Source of the DNA: Novosphingobium sp. FSW06-99
Lineage (GTDB): Bacteria > Pseudomonadota > Alphaproteobacteria > Sphingomonadales > Sphingomonadaceae
Length of the DNA: 64,000 bases
Assembly: GCF_001519065.1 (NCBI RefSeq)
Contig: NZ_KQ954259.1
Location: 1-64,000, forward strand
Direction: 5' to 3'
Part shown: positions 36,498 through 46,328 of the stretch, one piece after another
How positions within the stretch are numbered: position 1 is the stretch's first letter
How the letters are laid out: each line of letters starts with the position of its first letter
The notes under the pieces: generated by a model
What the model was told of the DNA's origin: nothing
What the model saw: the letters and a program-made list of their open reading frames with translations, nothing else
The model's database searches: none
Made by a program: the position numbers and the translations under genes

Positions 36498-39335
36498 ATG
36501 GGTCACGAATTGCACGAATTCGATGTCGATCCGGCACAGGACGGGCCGCAACAGGGGCCCAGTTGGGCATCGCAGCGCTGGCCGGTTACCGATGCCGCCG
36601 CCGGAGACGATCTGACCCGCGCGCTCGATCCGATGGCGCTCAAGCTGGAAATCGCCAAGGCGCAGAAAAAGGATGCGCCAAAGCTCGACGATGCCGCGCT
36701 CGAACAGGCGGCTGCGGATTCGATCCGCGCGATGATGCTGATCCGCACCTATCGCGTGCGCGGGCATCTGACCGCCGATCTCGATCCGCTGGGCCTGTCG
36801 CGGCAGGATCTGCCCGCCGACCTGTCGCCCGAATACCACGGCTTTATCGGCGCCGCGCTCGATCGCAAGGTCTACCTGGGCGGTGTGCTGGGCCTGCAAT
36901 GGGCCACCCCGCGCGAGATCGTGGCGATCCTGCGCCGCAACTATTGTGGCAAGATCGCGTTTGAATTCATGCACATCGCCGATGTGGAGGAACGCGCCTT
37001 CATCCAGGACCGGATCGAAGGCGGCGACAAGTCGATCGACTTTACCCCCAACGGCAAAAAGGCCATCCTGGCCGCCGTCATTCGCGGCGAACAATACGAA
37101 AAGTTCCTCGGCCGCAAATATGTCGGCACCAAACGGTTCGGCCTCGATGGCGGCGAATCGATGATTCCCGCGCTCGAAGCGGTGATCAAATACGGCAGCC
37201 AGCTCGGCGTGCGTGAAATGATCTATGGCATGTCGCACCGCGGCCGCCTCAACGTGCTCGCCAACGTGATGCACAAACCCTATCGCGTGATCTTCCACGA
37301 ATTTTCGGGCGGCACCGCCAACCCTGAAGATGTCGGCGGGTCGGGCGATGTGAAATACCACCTGGGCACCTCGACCGACCGTGAATTCGACGGGATCAAG
37401 GTGCACATGAGCCTGCAGCCCAACCCGTCGCACCTGGAAACGGTGGACCCTGTCGTGCTGGGCAAGACCCGTGCGCAACAGGTGTTCCGCGACGATATCG
37501 GGCCGGGCAAGCACAAACAGGTGCTGCCGGTGCTGATCCACGGCGACGCCGCGTTTGCGGGCCAGGGCATCGTGTGGGAATGCTTCGGCTTTTCCGGCGT
37601 GCGCGGGTACGACACCGGCGGGTGCATCCATTTCATCGTCAACAACCAGATCGGTTTCACCACCAGCCCGCAGTTTTCGCGCGGATCGCCCTATCCGTCC
37701 GACGTCGCCAAGGGCGTCCAGGCGCCGATCATCCATGTCAACGGTGATGATCCCGAAGCGGTGACGTTCGCGTGCAAGCTGGCGATCGATTATCGTCAGC
37801 GGTTCGGTCGCGACGTGGTGGTCGACATGTGGTGCTATCGCCGGTTCGGGCACAACGAAGGCGACGAGCCCAGTTTCACCCAGCCGCTGATGTACGCCAA
37901 AATCCGCCAGCACCCGGCGATCAGCGAACTCTATGCGCAAAAGCTGATCGCGCAGGGCGTGATCGACGGCGCCTGGAAAGCCGCCACCGAAGAAAGCTTT
38001 GTCGCCACGCTCGAAGCCGAATTCGATGCGGCCAAGAGCTACAAGGCGAACGAGGCCGACTGGTTCGGCGGCCGCTGGAGCGGGCTGAACAAGCCTGCCG
38101 ACCCGGTCACCGCGCGGCGCAACGTGCCCACCGGCATCGATGCAAAGCTGTTCGACAGTCTGGGCCGCGTGCTGACCACCGTTCCCGAAGACCTGACCGT
38201 GCACAAGACGCTGGGCCGCGTGATCGATGCCAAGCGCGAAATGTTCAAGACCGGCAAGGGGTTCGACTGGGCCACTGGCGAAGCGCTGGCGTTCGGCAGC
38301 CTGGCCACCGAAGGCTTCAACGTGCGCCTGTCGGGCCAGGATTCGGGCCGTGGCACGTTCAGCCAGCGGCATGCGGTGTGGGTCGACCAGACCGACGAGC
38401 ACAAATACGTGCCGCTTGCCACGCTGCCGCATGGCCGGTTCGAAGTGCACGACAGCCCGCTGTCCGAATATGGCGTGCTCGGCTATGAATATGGCTATGC
38501 CAGCGCCGATCCCAAGACGCTGGTGCTGTGGGAAGCGCAGTTCGGCGATTTCGCCAACGGCGCACAGATCGTCATCGACCAGTATATCGCCGCCAGCGAA
38601 GCCAAATGGCTGCGCGCCAACGGGCTGGTGATGCTGTTGCCGCATGGTTATGAAGGCCAGGGCCCGGAACATTCCTCGGCCCGGCTGGAACGCTATTTGC
38701 AACTGTGTGCCGAAGACAATCTGCAGGTGTGCAACATCACCACCCCGGCCAACTATTTCCATGTGTTGCGCCGCCAGATGCACCGTCCGTTCCGCAAACC
38801 GCTGATCATCATGACGCCCAAGAGCCTGCTGCGCCACGCGATGGCCAAGTCGGACGCTTCGGCATTCATCGGCGAGGGCCATTTCCAGCGCATCCTGTCC
38901 GACGTCAACGGCCCCGACGATGCATCAACCCGCAAGGTCATCCTGTGCAGCGGCAAAGTCGCCTATGACTTGTTCGAGGCGCGCGACCAGCAGGGCCTGA
39001 CCGATGTGCAGATCATCCGGTTGGAACAGCTCTACCCCTTCCCCGGCGAACCGCTGGCGCTGCGCCTGTCGCGCATGCCCCATCTGGAAGACGTGGTGTG
39101 GTGCCAGGAAGAGCCGAAGAACAACGGCGGCTGGTTCTTTGTCGAACCGCGCATCGAGGACGCGTTGAAAGCGGCGGGCAGCAAAGTCACCCGCGCGCGC
39201 TATGCCGGCCGCGCCGGTGCCGCATCGCCTGCCACGGGCCTGGCCAAGCGCCATGCCAACGAGCAGGCGGCGCTGGTCGCCAATGCGCTCGCGCTGTCGG
39301 TGCGCGGCGAAATCCGCCGCCGCAAGAAAGCCTGA
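36498..39335 (+). CDS. sucA: 2-oxoglutarate dehydrogenase E1 component
   Basis: Thiamine-diphosphate decarboxylase subunit (945 aa, typical length) of the 2-oxoglutarate dehydrogenase complex. Recognisable blocks are 'HLTADLDPLGL'-like N-terminus, 'EFMHIADVEERAFIQDRIEG', 'GMSHRGRLNVLANVMHKPY', 'HIHGDAAFAGQGIVWE'-type region near residue 350, 'NNQIGFTTSP' and 'HVNGDDPEAV' (cofactor binding). AGGAG lies 8 nt before the ATG. It starts the sucA-sucB-lpd operon, which ends at the terminator at 42073. Confidence 0.97.
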   Translation: MGHELHEFDVDPAQDGPQQGPSWASQRWPVTDAAAGDDLTRALDPMALKLEIAKAQKKDAPKLDDAALEQAAADSIRAMMLIRTYRVRGHLTADLDPLGLSRQDLPADLSPEYHGFIGAALDRKVYLGGVLGLQWATPREIVAILRRNYCGKIAFEFMHIADVEERAFIQDRIEGGDKSIDFTPNGKKAILAAVIRGEQYEKFLGRKYVGTKRFGLDGGESMIPALEAVIKYGSQLGVREMIYGMSHRGRLNVLANVMHKPYRVIFHEFSGGTANPEDVGGSGDVKYHLGTSTDREFDGIKVHMSLQPNPSHLETVDPVVLGKTRAQQVFRDDIGPGKHKQVLPVLIHGDAAFAGQGIVWECFGFSGVRGYDTGGCIHFIVNNQIGFTTSPQFSRGSPYPSDVAKGVQAPIIHVNGDDPEAVTFACKLAIDYRQRFGRDVVVDMWCYRRFGHNEGDEPSFTQPLMYAKIRQHPAISELYAQKLIAQGVIDGAWKAATEESFVATLEAEFDAAKSYKANEADWFGGRWSGLNKPADPVTARRNVPTGIDAKLFDSLGRVLTTVPEDLTVHKTLGRVIDAKREMFKTGKGFDWATGEALAFGSLATEGFNVRLSGQDSGRGTFSQRHAVWVDQTDEHKYVPLATLPHGRFEVHDSPLSEYGVLGYEYGYASADPKTLVLWEAQFGDFANGAQIVIDQYIAASEAKWLRANGLVMLLPHGYEGQGPEHSSARLERYLQLCAEDNLQVCNITTPANYFHVLRRQMHRPFRKPLIIMTPKSLLRHAMAKSDASAFIGEGHFQRILSDVNGPDDASTRKVILCSGKVAYDLFEARDQQGLTDVQIIRLEQLYPFPGEPLALRLSRMPHLEDVVWCQEEPKNNGGWFFVEPRIEDALKAAGSKVTRARYAGRAGAASPATGLAKRHANEQAALVANALALSVRGEIRRRKKA

Positions 39336-39377
39336 TCCCACCCCGTTTGAACAATTCCCGACCAAGGAACCCCTGTT

Positions 39378-40628
39378 ATGTCCATCGAAGTCAAGGTGCC
39401 GACGCTCGGTGAAAGCGTCAGCGAAGCGACCGTCGGCCAATGGCTGAAAAAGCCCGGCGAAGCGGTTGCGCTCGACGAACCCATCGTCAGCCTTGAAACC
39501 GACAAAGTCGCGGTCGATGTGCCCGCGCCTGCTGCCGGTATTCTGGGCGATCTGATCGCCAGGGAGGGTGATACCGTGTCGGTCGGCGCATTGCTGGCGC
39601 TGATCGAAGCGGCAGGCAGCGCCGCTGCCCCCGCCCCGGCGCCTGCGCCTGTCGCCGCCCCTGCACCGGTTGCCGCCCCTGTACCCGCGCCCGTCCCGGT
39701 GGCGCCTGCCGTCGCCAAGGCGGCGTCCGAAGGCGATGCCGCTGCATTGTCACCAGCCGTGCGCCGCGCCGTGCTGGAATATGGCATCGACCCCGCCACG
39801 GTCAAAGGCACCGGCGCGGGCGGACGGCTGACCAAGGAAGACGTACTCGCCGCCGCGCAGGCCAAGGCGGCCACGCCCGCGCCTGCCGCCCCCGCCACGG
39901 TGCCCGCCAGCGTGGCCAGTGCCCCCGGCCGCAACGAAGAACGCGTCAAGATGACGCGGTTGCGCCAGACCATCGCCAAGCGGCTGAAATCGGCGCAGGA
40001 AAACGCCGCGCTGCTGACCACGTTCAACGATGTCGACATGTCGGCAGTGATGGGCGCGCGCGACAAGTTCAAGGATGCCTTTGAAAAGAAGCACGGCATC
40101 AAGCTGGGCTTCATGTCGTTCTTTGCCAAGGCATCGGTGCTGGCGCTGAAGGACATTCCCTCGGTCAATGCGCGCATCGAAGGCGATGAAATCGTCTATC
40201 ACGACTATGTCGACATCTCGATCGCGGTGTCGGCGCCCAACGGGCTGGTCGTGCCGGTGGTGCGCGATGTCGACAAGCTGTCATTCGCCGGGATCGAACA
40301 GGCGATTGCAGGATACGGCAAGAAGGCGCGCGACGGCACGCTGACGATGGAAGACATGAAGGGTGGCACGTTCACCATTTCCAATGGCGGCGTGTTCGGC
40401 GGCCTGATGTCGACGCCGATCATCAACCCGCCGCAGTCGGCCGTGCTCGGCCTGCACCGTATCGAAGACCGCCCGGTCGTGCGCAACGGGCAGATCGTGA
40501 TCCGCCCGATGATGTATATCGCGCTGTCCTACGATCACCGCCTGATCGACGGCCGCGAAGCCGTCACCGCGCTCAAGACCATCAAGGAAGCGATCGAGGA
40601 ACCGACGCGGCTGTTGATCGACCTGTGA
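39378..40628 (+). CDS. sucB: 2-oxoglutarate dehydrogenase E2 (dihydrolipoyl succinyltransferase)
   Basis: Core acyltransferase (416 aa). The lipoyl domain (1-80) has the modified Lys in '[12 protein letters not shown]'. An Ala/Pro linker leads to the E3-binding domain '[34 protein letters not shown]'; after another linker comes the catalytic domain from about residue 190 ('[19 protein letters not shown]') ending with the active-site '[13 protein letters not shown]' (His and Asp). Transfers succinyl to CoA. 42 bp after sucA. Confidence 0.97.
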   Translation: MSIEVKVPTLGESVSEATVGQWLKKPGEAVALDEPIVSLETDKVAVDVPAPAAGILGDLIAREGDTVSVGALLALIEAAGSAAAPAPAPAPVAAPAPVAAPVPAPVPVAPAVAKAASEGDAAALSPAVRRAVLEYGIDPATVKGTGAGGRLTKEDVLAAAQAKAATPAPAAPATVPASVASAPGRNEERVKMTRLRQTIAKRLKSAQENAALLTTFNDVDMSAVMGARDKFKDAFEKKHGIKLGFMSFFAKASVLALKDIPSVNARIEGDEIVYHDYVDISIAVSAPNGLVVPVVRDVDKLSFAGIEQAIAGYGKKARDGTLTMEDMKGGTFTISNGGVFGGLMSTPIINPPQSAVLGLHRIEDRPVVRNGQIVIRPMMYIALSYDHRLIDGREAVTALKTIKEAIEEPTRLLIDL

Positions 40629-40655
40629 CCGGTGGCATCGCAAAGGACCATGGCA

Positions 40656-42056
40656 ATGGCTGAATACGACTACGACGTGCTGGTGATCGGTGCGGGCCCC
40701 GGTGGCTATGTGGCAGCGATCCGCGCCGCCCAACTGGGGTTGAAGACCGCCTGCGCCGAAGGGCGCGCGACGCTGGGCGGCACGTGCCTGAACGTCGGGT
40801 GCATCCCGTCAAAGGCGCTGCTGCACGGGTCGGAGCTCTATGACGAGGCCGCCAACGGCACGATGGCCAAATTCGGCGTCAAGACCACCGGAGTCGAACT
40901 CGACCTTGGCGTGTTGCAGGGCGAAAAGGCGACCGCCGTCAAGGAACTGACCGGCGGGATCGAATTCCTGTTCAAGAAGAACAAGGTCACCTGGCTCAAG
41001 GGCCATGCCACGTTTGCCGACGCGCACACCGTGACGGTGGCCGGCGAGCGGGTCACCGCCAGGAACATCGTCATCGCCACCGGATCGTCGGTCACGCCGC
41101 TGCCCGGCGTCGTCATCGACAACGATGGCGGCATCGTGGTCGATTCGACCGGCGCGCTGGCGCTCGACAAAGTCCCCGGTCATCTTGCGGTGATCGGCGG
41201 CGGGGTGATCGGGCTGGAACTCGGCTCGGTGTGGCGGCGTCTGGGCGCAAAAGTGACCGTGATCGAATATCTTGACCAGTTGCTGCCCGGCATGGACGGC
41301 GATGTGCGCAAGGAAGCCGCCAAGATCTTCAAGAAACAGGGTCTTGAGCTGAAGCTGTCGACCAAAGTCACCGGCGTCGAAGTCACCGGCGGCAAGGCTG
41401 TGCTGACGCTGGAACCGTCGGCGGGCGGCGCGTCGGAAACGCTCGACGCCGATGTCGTGCTGGTGGCGATCGGGCGCAAGCCCAACACCGATGGTCTGGG
41501 CCTCGATGCCATCGGGCTGGTCCCCAACGCACGCGGACAGATCGAAACCGACCACGATTTCCGCACCGCGGTCGATGGCGTGTGGGCGATCGGCGATGTG
41601 ATCCCCGGCCCGATGCTGGCGCACAAGGCCGAGGACGAAGGCATTGCGGTCGCCGAAAACATCGCCGGGCTGACCGGGATCGTCAACCACGCGGTGATCC
41701 CCGGCGTGGTCTATACCAATCCCGAATTCGCCGGTGTCGGCCTGACCGAAGAAGCCGCACGCGCCGCGGGCGAAATCAAGGTCGGCAAGTTTCCGATGCT
41801 GGCCAACAGCCGCGCCAAGACCAATCGCGAATTCGACGGCTTTGTCAAAGTGATCGCCGATGCGAAAACCGACCGCGTGCTGGGCGTATGGGCGATTGCC
41901 AGCGTCGCCGGAACGATGATCGCCGAAGCCGCGCTGGCGCTGGAATTCGGCGCCACCAGCGAAGATATCGCCTATACCTGTCACGCCCATCCGACGCATT
42001 CCGAGGCGTTGAAAGAAGCGGCCATGGCGGTAACCGGCAAGCCGATCCACGCCTGA
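40656..42056 (+). CDS. lpd: Dihydrolipoyl dehydrogenase (E3)
   Basis: FAD-dependent oxidoreductase (466 aa) that re-oxidises the lipoyl arm of E2. It has the FAD fold 'YDVLVIGAGPGGYVAAIRAAQLG', redox pair in 'GGTCLNVGCIPSKALLHGSE', NAD fold 'VIGGGVIGLELGSVWRRLG', second FAD motif 'GVWAIGDVIPGPMLAHKAEDEG' and the catalytic His-Glu in 'HAHPTHSEALKEA'. AGGA is 8 nt before ATG 40656; ATG 40650 and a longer frame from 40632 are less likely. Last gene of the suc operon. Confidence 0.96.
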   Translation: MAEYDYDVLVIGAGPGGYVAAIRAAQLGLKTACAEGRATLGGTCLNVGCIPSKALLHGSELYDEAANGTMAKFGVKTTGVELDLGVLQGEKATAVKELTGGIEFLFKKNKVTWLKGHATFADAHTVTVAGERVTARNIVIATGSSVTPLPGVVIDNDGGIVVDSTGALALDKVPGHLAVIGGGVIGLELGSVWRRLGAKVTVIEYLDQLLPGMDGDVRKEAAKIFKKQGLELKLSTKVTGVEVTGGKAVLTLEPSAGGASETLDADVVLVAIGRKPNTDGLGLDAIGLVPNARGQIETDHDFRTAVDGVWAIGDVIPGPMLAHKAEDEGIAVAENIAGLTGIVNHAVIPGVVYTNPEFAGVGLTEEAARAAGEIKVGKFPMLANSRAKTNREFDGFVKVIADAKTDRVLGVWAIASVAGTMIAEAALALEFGATSEDIAYTCHAHPTHSEALKEAAMAVTGKPIHA

Positions 42057-42072
42057 TCTTCGCACAAATTAC

Positions 42073-42112
42073 ACAAAACCCCGGCGCAACTTCGGTTGCG
42101 CCGGGGTTTTGT
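42073..42112 (+). terminator. Strong intrinsic terminator after lpd
   Basis: A perfect 18-bp stem (ACAAAACCCCGGCGCAAC / GTTGCGCCGGGGTTTTGT) closed by a TTCG tetraloop, with the stem's own A- and T-tracts at the ends. It is the clearest terminator in the window, ends the suc operon and would work in both directions. Confidence 0.92.
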
Positions 42113-42247
42113 CTATCTATTTGGTTCGAAGTGGTGGGTATTGGCGCTTTTTTGGGGGACGGCTGCGGTCCTGTCGGTTACGAGACACAGCACAGCCTGT
42201 CCCAAAGCAGGACAGACAACTTTCCCTCCTCGTCCACGGCAGGGATC

Positions 42248-42273
42248 GGGCCACCCGGACAACCGGGTGGCCC
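42248..42273. terminator. Perfect 11-bp hairpin downstream of quinone oxidoreductase gene
   Basis: GGGCCACCCGG / CCGGGTGGCCC with an ACAA loop lies 10 bp beyond the stop of the minus-strand oxidoreductase gene. No T-run follows on the minus strand, so it may be a rho-assisted 3' stabiliser rather than a classical terminator. Confidence 0.5.
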
Positions 42274-42283
42274 ATTCTACACC

Positions 42284-43282
42284 TCAACCAATCTCGACGA
42301 CGACTTTGCCCACCGCCTGGCGGTTTTCCAGGCTGGCGATCGCCTCTGCCCCGCGATCGAGCGAATAGCGCGCATAGATACGCGGATTGATCCGTCCATC
42401 GGTCAGCATGGCGAACAAGTCGGCGACCTCGGCCTTGAACCGCGCCGGTTCGCGCGCGGTGAACGCGCCCCAGAACACCCCGCAGACATCGCACGATTTC
42501 AGCAAGGTCAGGTTGAGCGGCAGCCGCGCGATCCCGGCGGGGAAACCGACCACCAGAAAACGCCCTTCCCAGGCGATCGCGCGCAAGGCGGGTTCGGAAT
42601 AGTCGCCGCCGACCACGTCATAGATGATATTGGCGCCATTGGGCCCGCACGCGGTCTTGAACGCATCGGCCAGCTCCTTTGACTGCGCCTTGTCGAACGG
42701 CCCCCGGCCGTAGATCACCACATCGTCGGCCCCGACCTCGCGCACCAGCGCGGCCTTTTCCTCCGACGATACGGCAGCGATCACGCGCGCACCGAATGCC
42801 TTGGCCAGTTCGACCGCCGCCAGCCCGACACCGCCGGCCGCGCCCAGCACCAGCACGACATCGCCCGCCTTGATGTGCCCGCGATCGACCAGCCCGTGAT
42901 AGTTGGTGCCATACGTCATCAACAGCGCCGCACCGGTGTCGTAGTCGACACCGTCGGGCAGCGCGAACAGTCGCCCCTGTTCGACCACGGCGTGGGTGGC
43001 CAGGCCGCCGCTGCCAATCAGTCCGATCACCCGGTCGCCCACCGCCCAGCCAGTGACCCCTTCACCCAGCGCGGTGATCACCCCCGCGATCTCGCTACCC
43101 GGTGCAAACGGCCGCGCCGGGCGGAACTGATAGAGATCGCGAATCATCAGCGCGTCGGGAAAGTTGATCGAACAGGCCTTGATCGCGACCACGACCTGCC
43201 CCGGCCCCGCCACCGGATCGGGCAGGTTATCGAGCACCAGCGTTTCGGGGCCGCCGGCGGCGTGGCTGAGCAAGGCTTTCAT
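42284..43282 (-). CDS. NADPH:quinone oxidoreductase (zeta-crystallin-like MDR)
   Basis: Medium-chain reductase without zinc (332 aa). The N-terminal GroES-like domain has 'VVVAIKACSINFPDALMIRDLYQFRPARPFAPGSEIAGVI', and the NADP-binding fold is 'GDVVLVLGAAGGVGLAAVELAKAFGARVIAA' (AAGGVG). Zinc-ligand cysteines are absent, as in the quinone oxidoreductase group. GGGAGA lies 6 nt before ATG 43282. Substrate unknown; likely electron donation to quinones or reduction of reactive alkenes. Confidence 0.88.
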   Translation of the reverse strand: MKALLSHAAGGPETLVLDNLPDPVAGPGQVVVAIKACSINFPDALMIRDLYQFRPARPFAPGSEIAGVITALGEGVTGWAVGDRVIGLIGSGGLATHAVVEQGRLFALPDGVDYDTGAALLMTYGTNYHGLVDRGHIKAGDVVLVLGAAGGVGLAAVELAKAFGARVIAAVSSEEKAALVREVGADDVVIYGRGPFDKAQSKELADAFKTACGPNGANIIYDVVGGDYSEPALRAIAWEGRFLVVGFPAGIARLPLNLTLLKSCDVCGVFWGAFTAREPARFKAEVADLFAMLTDGRINPRIYARYSLDRGAEAIASLENRQAVGKVVVEIG

Positions 43283-43330
43283 GCATGATCTCCCGGATAT
43301 TGTGTAGTGGCGCGCGGCACCCCCAACGAC

Positions 43331-43357
43331 AAAGGGCGCCCGCAACGGACGCCCTTT
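43331..43357 (-). terminator. Terminator-like hairpin after leuD
   Basis: AAAGGGCG, one mismatch, CCG, CAA loop, CGG, mismatch, CGCCCTTT. It lies 46 bp past the leuD stop and 49 bp before the oxidoreductase start, so it separates the leu operon from the next minus-strand gene. Confidence 0.68.
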
Positions 43358-43402
43358 TCGTGCCAACATTTGGCCGCGTTGAAAAGCAATTTAATCGACC
43401 AT

Positions 43403-43999
43403 TTAAGCCGCGACACCCGTGGCCAGAAAAGGCCGTTCCGCCCGCACGCGATCTTCGAACACGCCGATCACATCGCTTTGCGCCAGCGTCAGCCCGACTT
43501 CGTCGAGCCCGTTGAGCAGGCAATTCTTGCGGAACGGATCGATGTCGAAAGCAAACCGGTCCTGAAACGGCGTGGTCACCGTCTGCTGTTCCAGATCGAT
43601 ATGGATCGGCTGGGTCCGCGCCACTTCGGCCAGCCGGTCGACCGCATCCTGCGGCAGCACCACCGTCAGGATGCCGTTCTTGAACGCGTTGCCCGAAAAG
43701 ATGTCGGAAAACGACGGCGCGATCACCGCGCGCACACCCAGATCGAGCAGCGCCCAGGCGGCATGTTCACGGCTGGACCCGCAGCCGAAATTGTCGCCCG
43801 CGACCAGAATCGGCGAACCGGAAAATTCGGCGCTGTCGAACAGGTTGTCGGGATCGGTACGCAGGCTTTCGAACGCGCCGCGCCCCAGCCCTTCGCGGGT
43901 GATCGTCTTGAGCCAGTGCGACGGGATGATCACATCGGTATCGACGTTCTTCTGGCCGAACGGATAGGCGCGGCCGTCGATCGTGGTAACAGGTTCCAT
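43403..43999 (-). CDS. leuD: 3-isopropylmalate dehydratase small subunit
   Basis: Small subunit (198 aa) of isopropylmalate isomerase in leucine biosynthesis. It has '[23 protein letters not shown]', '[44 protein letters not shown]' (the GxxFGxGSSREHA loop) and '[26 protein letters not shown]'. It partners LeuC, encoded just upstream beyond a 63-aa gene. ATG 43999. Confidence 0.96.
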   Translation of the reverse strand: MEPVTTIDGRAYPFGQKNVDTDVIIPSHWLKTITREGLGRGAFESLRTDPDNLFDSAEFSGSPILVAGDNFGCGSSREHAAWALLDLGVRAVIAPSFSDIFSGNAFKNGILTVVLPQDAVDRLAEVARTQPIHIDLEQQTVTTPFQDRFAFDIDPFRKNCLLNGLDEVGLTLAQSDVIGVFEDRVRAERPFLATGVAA

Positions 44000-44006
44000 G
44001 GATCGC

Positions 44007-44198
44007 TCAGTCGGTTTCGGGGGGAAGCGTCGGCAACGGCGCCTTGGCCTTGTCGCTCCGGTCCTTGCGGCGCGAGGCATAGAGCAGCGCGGCGGTCACG
44101 GCCGCCGATCCGATCGCGGCGCCCGCGATCGCAGCGGCGCCAGACCACGATCCGGTGCCGGTGGCCGGCGTTTCCGGGGCATTTTCCTTCTTGCTCAC
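44007..44198 (-). CDS. Small membrane protein between leuC and leuD
   Basis: 63 aa from GTG 44198 with GGGAG about 8 nt upstream. Sequence features are a charged start ([13 protein letters not shown]), one membrane helix ('[23 protein letters not shown]'), then a basic tail with [10 protein letters not shown]. It lies 17 bp after leuC and 7 bp before leuD, so it is co-transcribed with leucine biosynthesis genes. No known function; the short spacing on both sides argues that it is a real gene. Confidence 0.68.
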   Translation of the reverse strand: MSKKENAPETPATGTGSWSGAAAIAGAAIGSAAVTAALLYASRRKDRSDKAKAPLPTLPPETD

Positions 44199-44215
44199 GC
44201 GGGTTACTCCCTTGC

Positions 44216-45652
44216 TCAACAAACCAGATCGCGCACGTCGGTCAGATGACCGGCGACCGCCGCGGCAGCGGCCATCGCCGGGCTGACCAGATGGGTACGC
44301 GCGCCCGGGCCCTGCCGCCCGACGAAGTTGCGGTTGCTGGTCGATGCACAACGCTCGCCCGCCGGAACTTTGTCGGGGTTCATCCCCAGGCACGCCGAAC
44401 AGCCCGGTTCGCGCCATTCAAAGCCCGCCTCGACAAACACCTGGTCCAGCCCTTCGGCCTCGGCCATCGCCTTGACCAGCCCCGACCCCGGCACGACGAT
44501 CGCCCATTTGACGCCCGGCGCCTTGTGCCGACCGCGCAACACGGCGGCGGCAGCGCGCAGATCCTCGATCCGGCTGTTGGTGCAACTGCCGATGAACACG
44601 TTCTGGATTTCGACTGCATTCAGCGGCTGCCCCGGTTCCAGCCCCATATAGGCCAGCGACTTGGCCGCCGCCTCGCGCTTTGACGCGTCGGCAAAGCTGT
44701 CGGGCGCAGGCACCACGCCGGTAATCGGCACCACGTCTTCGGGGCTGGTGCCCCAGGTCACGCTGGGCACGATCTGCGCGGCATCGATCACCACGACTTT
44801 GTCATAGCGGGCGCCGGGATCGGTGGCCAGGCTGCGCCACCAGGCCACGGCGGCATCCCAGTCGGCACCCTTGGGCGCATAAGGGCGCCCTTTGACATAA
44901 GCGATGGTCGCCTCGTCGGGCGCAATCAGGCCCGCGCGCGCGCCGTGCTCGATCGCCATGTTCGACACCGTAAGGCGCCCCTCGATCGACAGCGCACGAA
45001 TGGCCGAGCCGGTATATTCGATGACATAGCCGGTGCCGCCCGCCGCGCCGAGCACGCCGGTGATATGCAGCACCAGATCCTTGGCCGTGACCCCCGGCCC
45101 CAGATCGCCCTCGACGCGCACTTCCATTGCTTTCGACTGCTTCAGCAGCAGCGTTTGCGTTGCCAGCACGTGTTCGACTTCGCTGGTGCCGATGCCGAAC
45201 GCCAGCGCGCCCAGCCCGCCATGGCAGGCGGTGTGGCTGTCACCGCACACGATCGTCGCGCCGGGCAGCGAAAAGCCCTGTTCGGGGCCGACCACATGAA
45301 CAATGCCCTGTTCGCGATCGGCATCGCCGATATAGCGGATGCCGAACGCGGGCGCATTGGCCTCCAGCGCGGCAAGCTGCTGCGCGCTTTGCGCATCCTT
45401 GATCGCAATGCGCTGCCCCGCCGCATCACGCCGCGCGGTGGTGGGCAGATTGTGATCGGGCACCGCCAGCGTGAGATCGGGCCGCCGCACTTTGCGCCCG
45501 GCGAGTCGCAGCGCCTCGAACGCCTGCGGGCTGGTCACTTCATGGACCAGATGCCGATCGATATAGATCAGGCAGGTGCCGTCATCGCGGCGTTCAACAA
45601 CATGAGCATCCCAGATTTTCTGGTAAAGCGTGCGCGGGTTCGTCGTAGCCAT
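44216..45652 (-). CDS. leuC: 3-isopropylmalate dehydratase large subunit
   Basis: Aconitase-superfamily subunit (478 aa) that binds the [4Fe-4S] cluster. Cluster cysteines are in '[21 protein letters not shown]' (CGDSHT motif), '[17 protein letters not shown]' and '[12 protein letters not shown]'. The N-terminal '[12 protein letters not shown]' and '[22 protein letters not shown]' are characteristic of LeuC. First gene of leuC-orf-leuD, divergent from crtZ. Confidence 0.97.
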   Translation of the reverse strand: MATTNPRTLYQKIWDAHVVERRDDGTCLIYIDRHLVHEVTSPQAFEALRLAGRKVRRPDLTLAVPDHNLPTTARRDAAGQRIAIKDAQSAQQLAALEANAPAFGIRYIGDADREQGIVHVVGPEQGFSLPGATIVCGDSHTACHGGLGALAFGIGTSEVEHVLATQTLLLKQSKAMEVRVEGDLGPGVTAKDLVLHITGVLGAAGGTGYVIEYTGSAIRALSIEGRLTVSNMAIEHGARAGLIAPDEATIAYVKGRPYAPKGADWDAAVAWWRSLATDPGARYDKVVVIDAAQIVPSVTWGTSPEDVVPITGVVPAPDSFADASKREAAAKSLAYMGLEPGQPLNAVEIQNVFIGSCTNSRIEDLRAAAAVLRGRHKAPGVKWAIVVPGSGLVKAMAEAEGLDQVFVEAGFEWREPGCSACLGMNPDKVPAGERCASTSNRNFVGRQGPGARTHLVSPAMAAAAAVAGHLTDVRDLVC

Positions 45653-45745
45653 GGTCTGGCGGTAAGCCTACCCGCGTTGCATTTCAAGGCAGGCTTTGCG
45701 CGTGGCATGGTCAATCGACCGATCGCCCGCTATAGCGCGGCCATC

Positions 45746-46264
45746 ATGTTCACCGCGATCCTCATCCGCGCAGCAATCGTCCTGACCGCCGCCGTGGCGA
45801 TGGAGCTGGTCGCGTGGTCCAGCCACAAATACGTCATGCACGGGTTCGGCTGGGGCTGGCACCGCGATCATCACGAACGCCACGACGGATTTTTCGAAAA
45901 GAACGATCTCTATGCCGTGGTCGGCGCGGCGATCTCGATCAGCTTTTTCATGATCGGCAGCCCGCTCGTGGTGGGCGCGCTGGCGTGGTGGCCGGGCACC
46001 TGGATCGGGCTGGGCGTGATGGTCTATGGCGCGATCTACACGCTGATCCACGACGGCATCGTCCACCAGCGCTGGTTCCGCTATGTCCCGCGCGGCGGCT
46101 ATCCGATGCGGCTGGTCCAGGCGCACAAGCTGCACCATGCCACCGAAGGCAAGGATGGCGGCGTCAGCTTCGGCTTTGTGTTTGCGCGCGATCCCAAAGT
46201 GTTGAAGCGCGAACTGAAGGCCCAGCGCGAAGCAGGCATCGCCAAAGTGCGTGACGCGATCTGA
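45746..46264 (+). CDS. crtZ: Beta-carotene 3-hydroxylase (CrtZ family)
   Basis: Membrane-bound di-iron hydroxylase (172 aa) converting beta-carotene to zeaxanthin. Two to four hydrophobic helices carry the conserved His clusters: 'HKYVMHGFGWGWHRDHHERH', 'LIHDGIVHQRW' and 'QAHKLHHATEGKDGGVSFGFV'. All are typical of CrtZ. No other carotenoid gene is nearby, so it is a scattered member of the pathway, consistent with yellow-pigmented sphingomonads. Divergent from leuC; the frame is open further up, but the membrane protein starts at this ATG. Confidence 0.92.
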   Translation: MFTAILIRAAIVLTAAVAMELVAWSSHKYVMHGFGWGWHRDHHERHDGFFEKNDLYAVVGAAISISFFMIGSPLVVGALAWWPGTWIGLGVMVYGAIYTLIHDGIVHQRWFRYVPRGGYPMRLVQAHKLHHATEGKDGGVSFGFVFARDPKVLKRELKAQREAGIAKVRDAI

Positions 46265-46328
46265 AGCCTGTCGATCGCGCAGGCAATGCCCGCTTGGATC
46301 TGGCCGATGGGCCAGATAGGGTGCACCC

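Noticed and set aside
36381..38882. 833-aa minus-strand frame opposite sucA
   Set aside because: Antisense to an unmistakable E1 subunit; composition is typical of a shadow frame.
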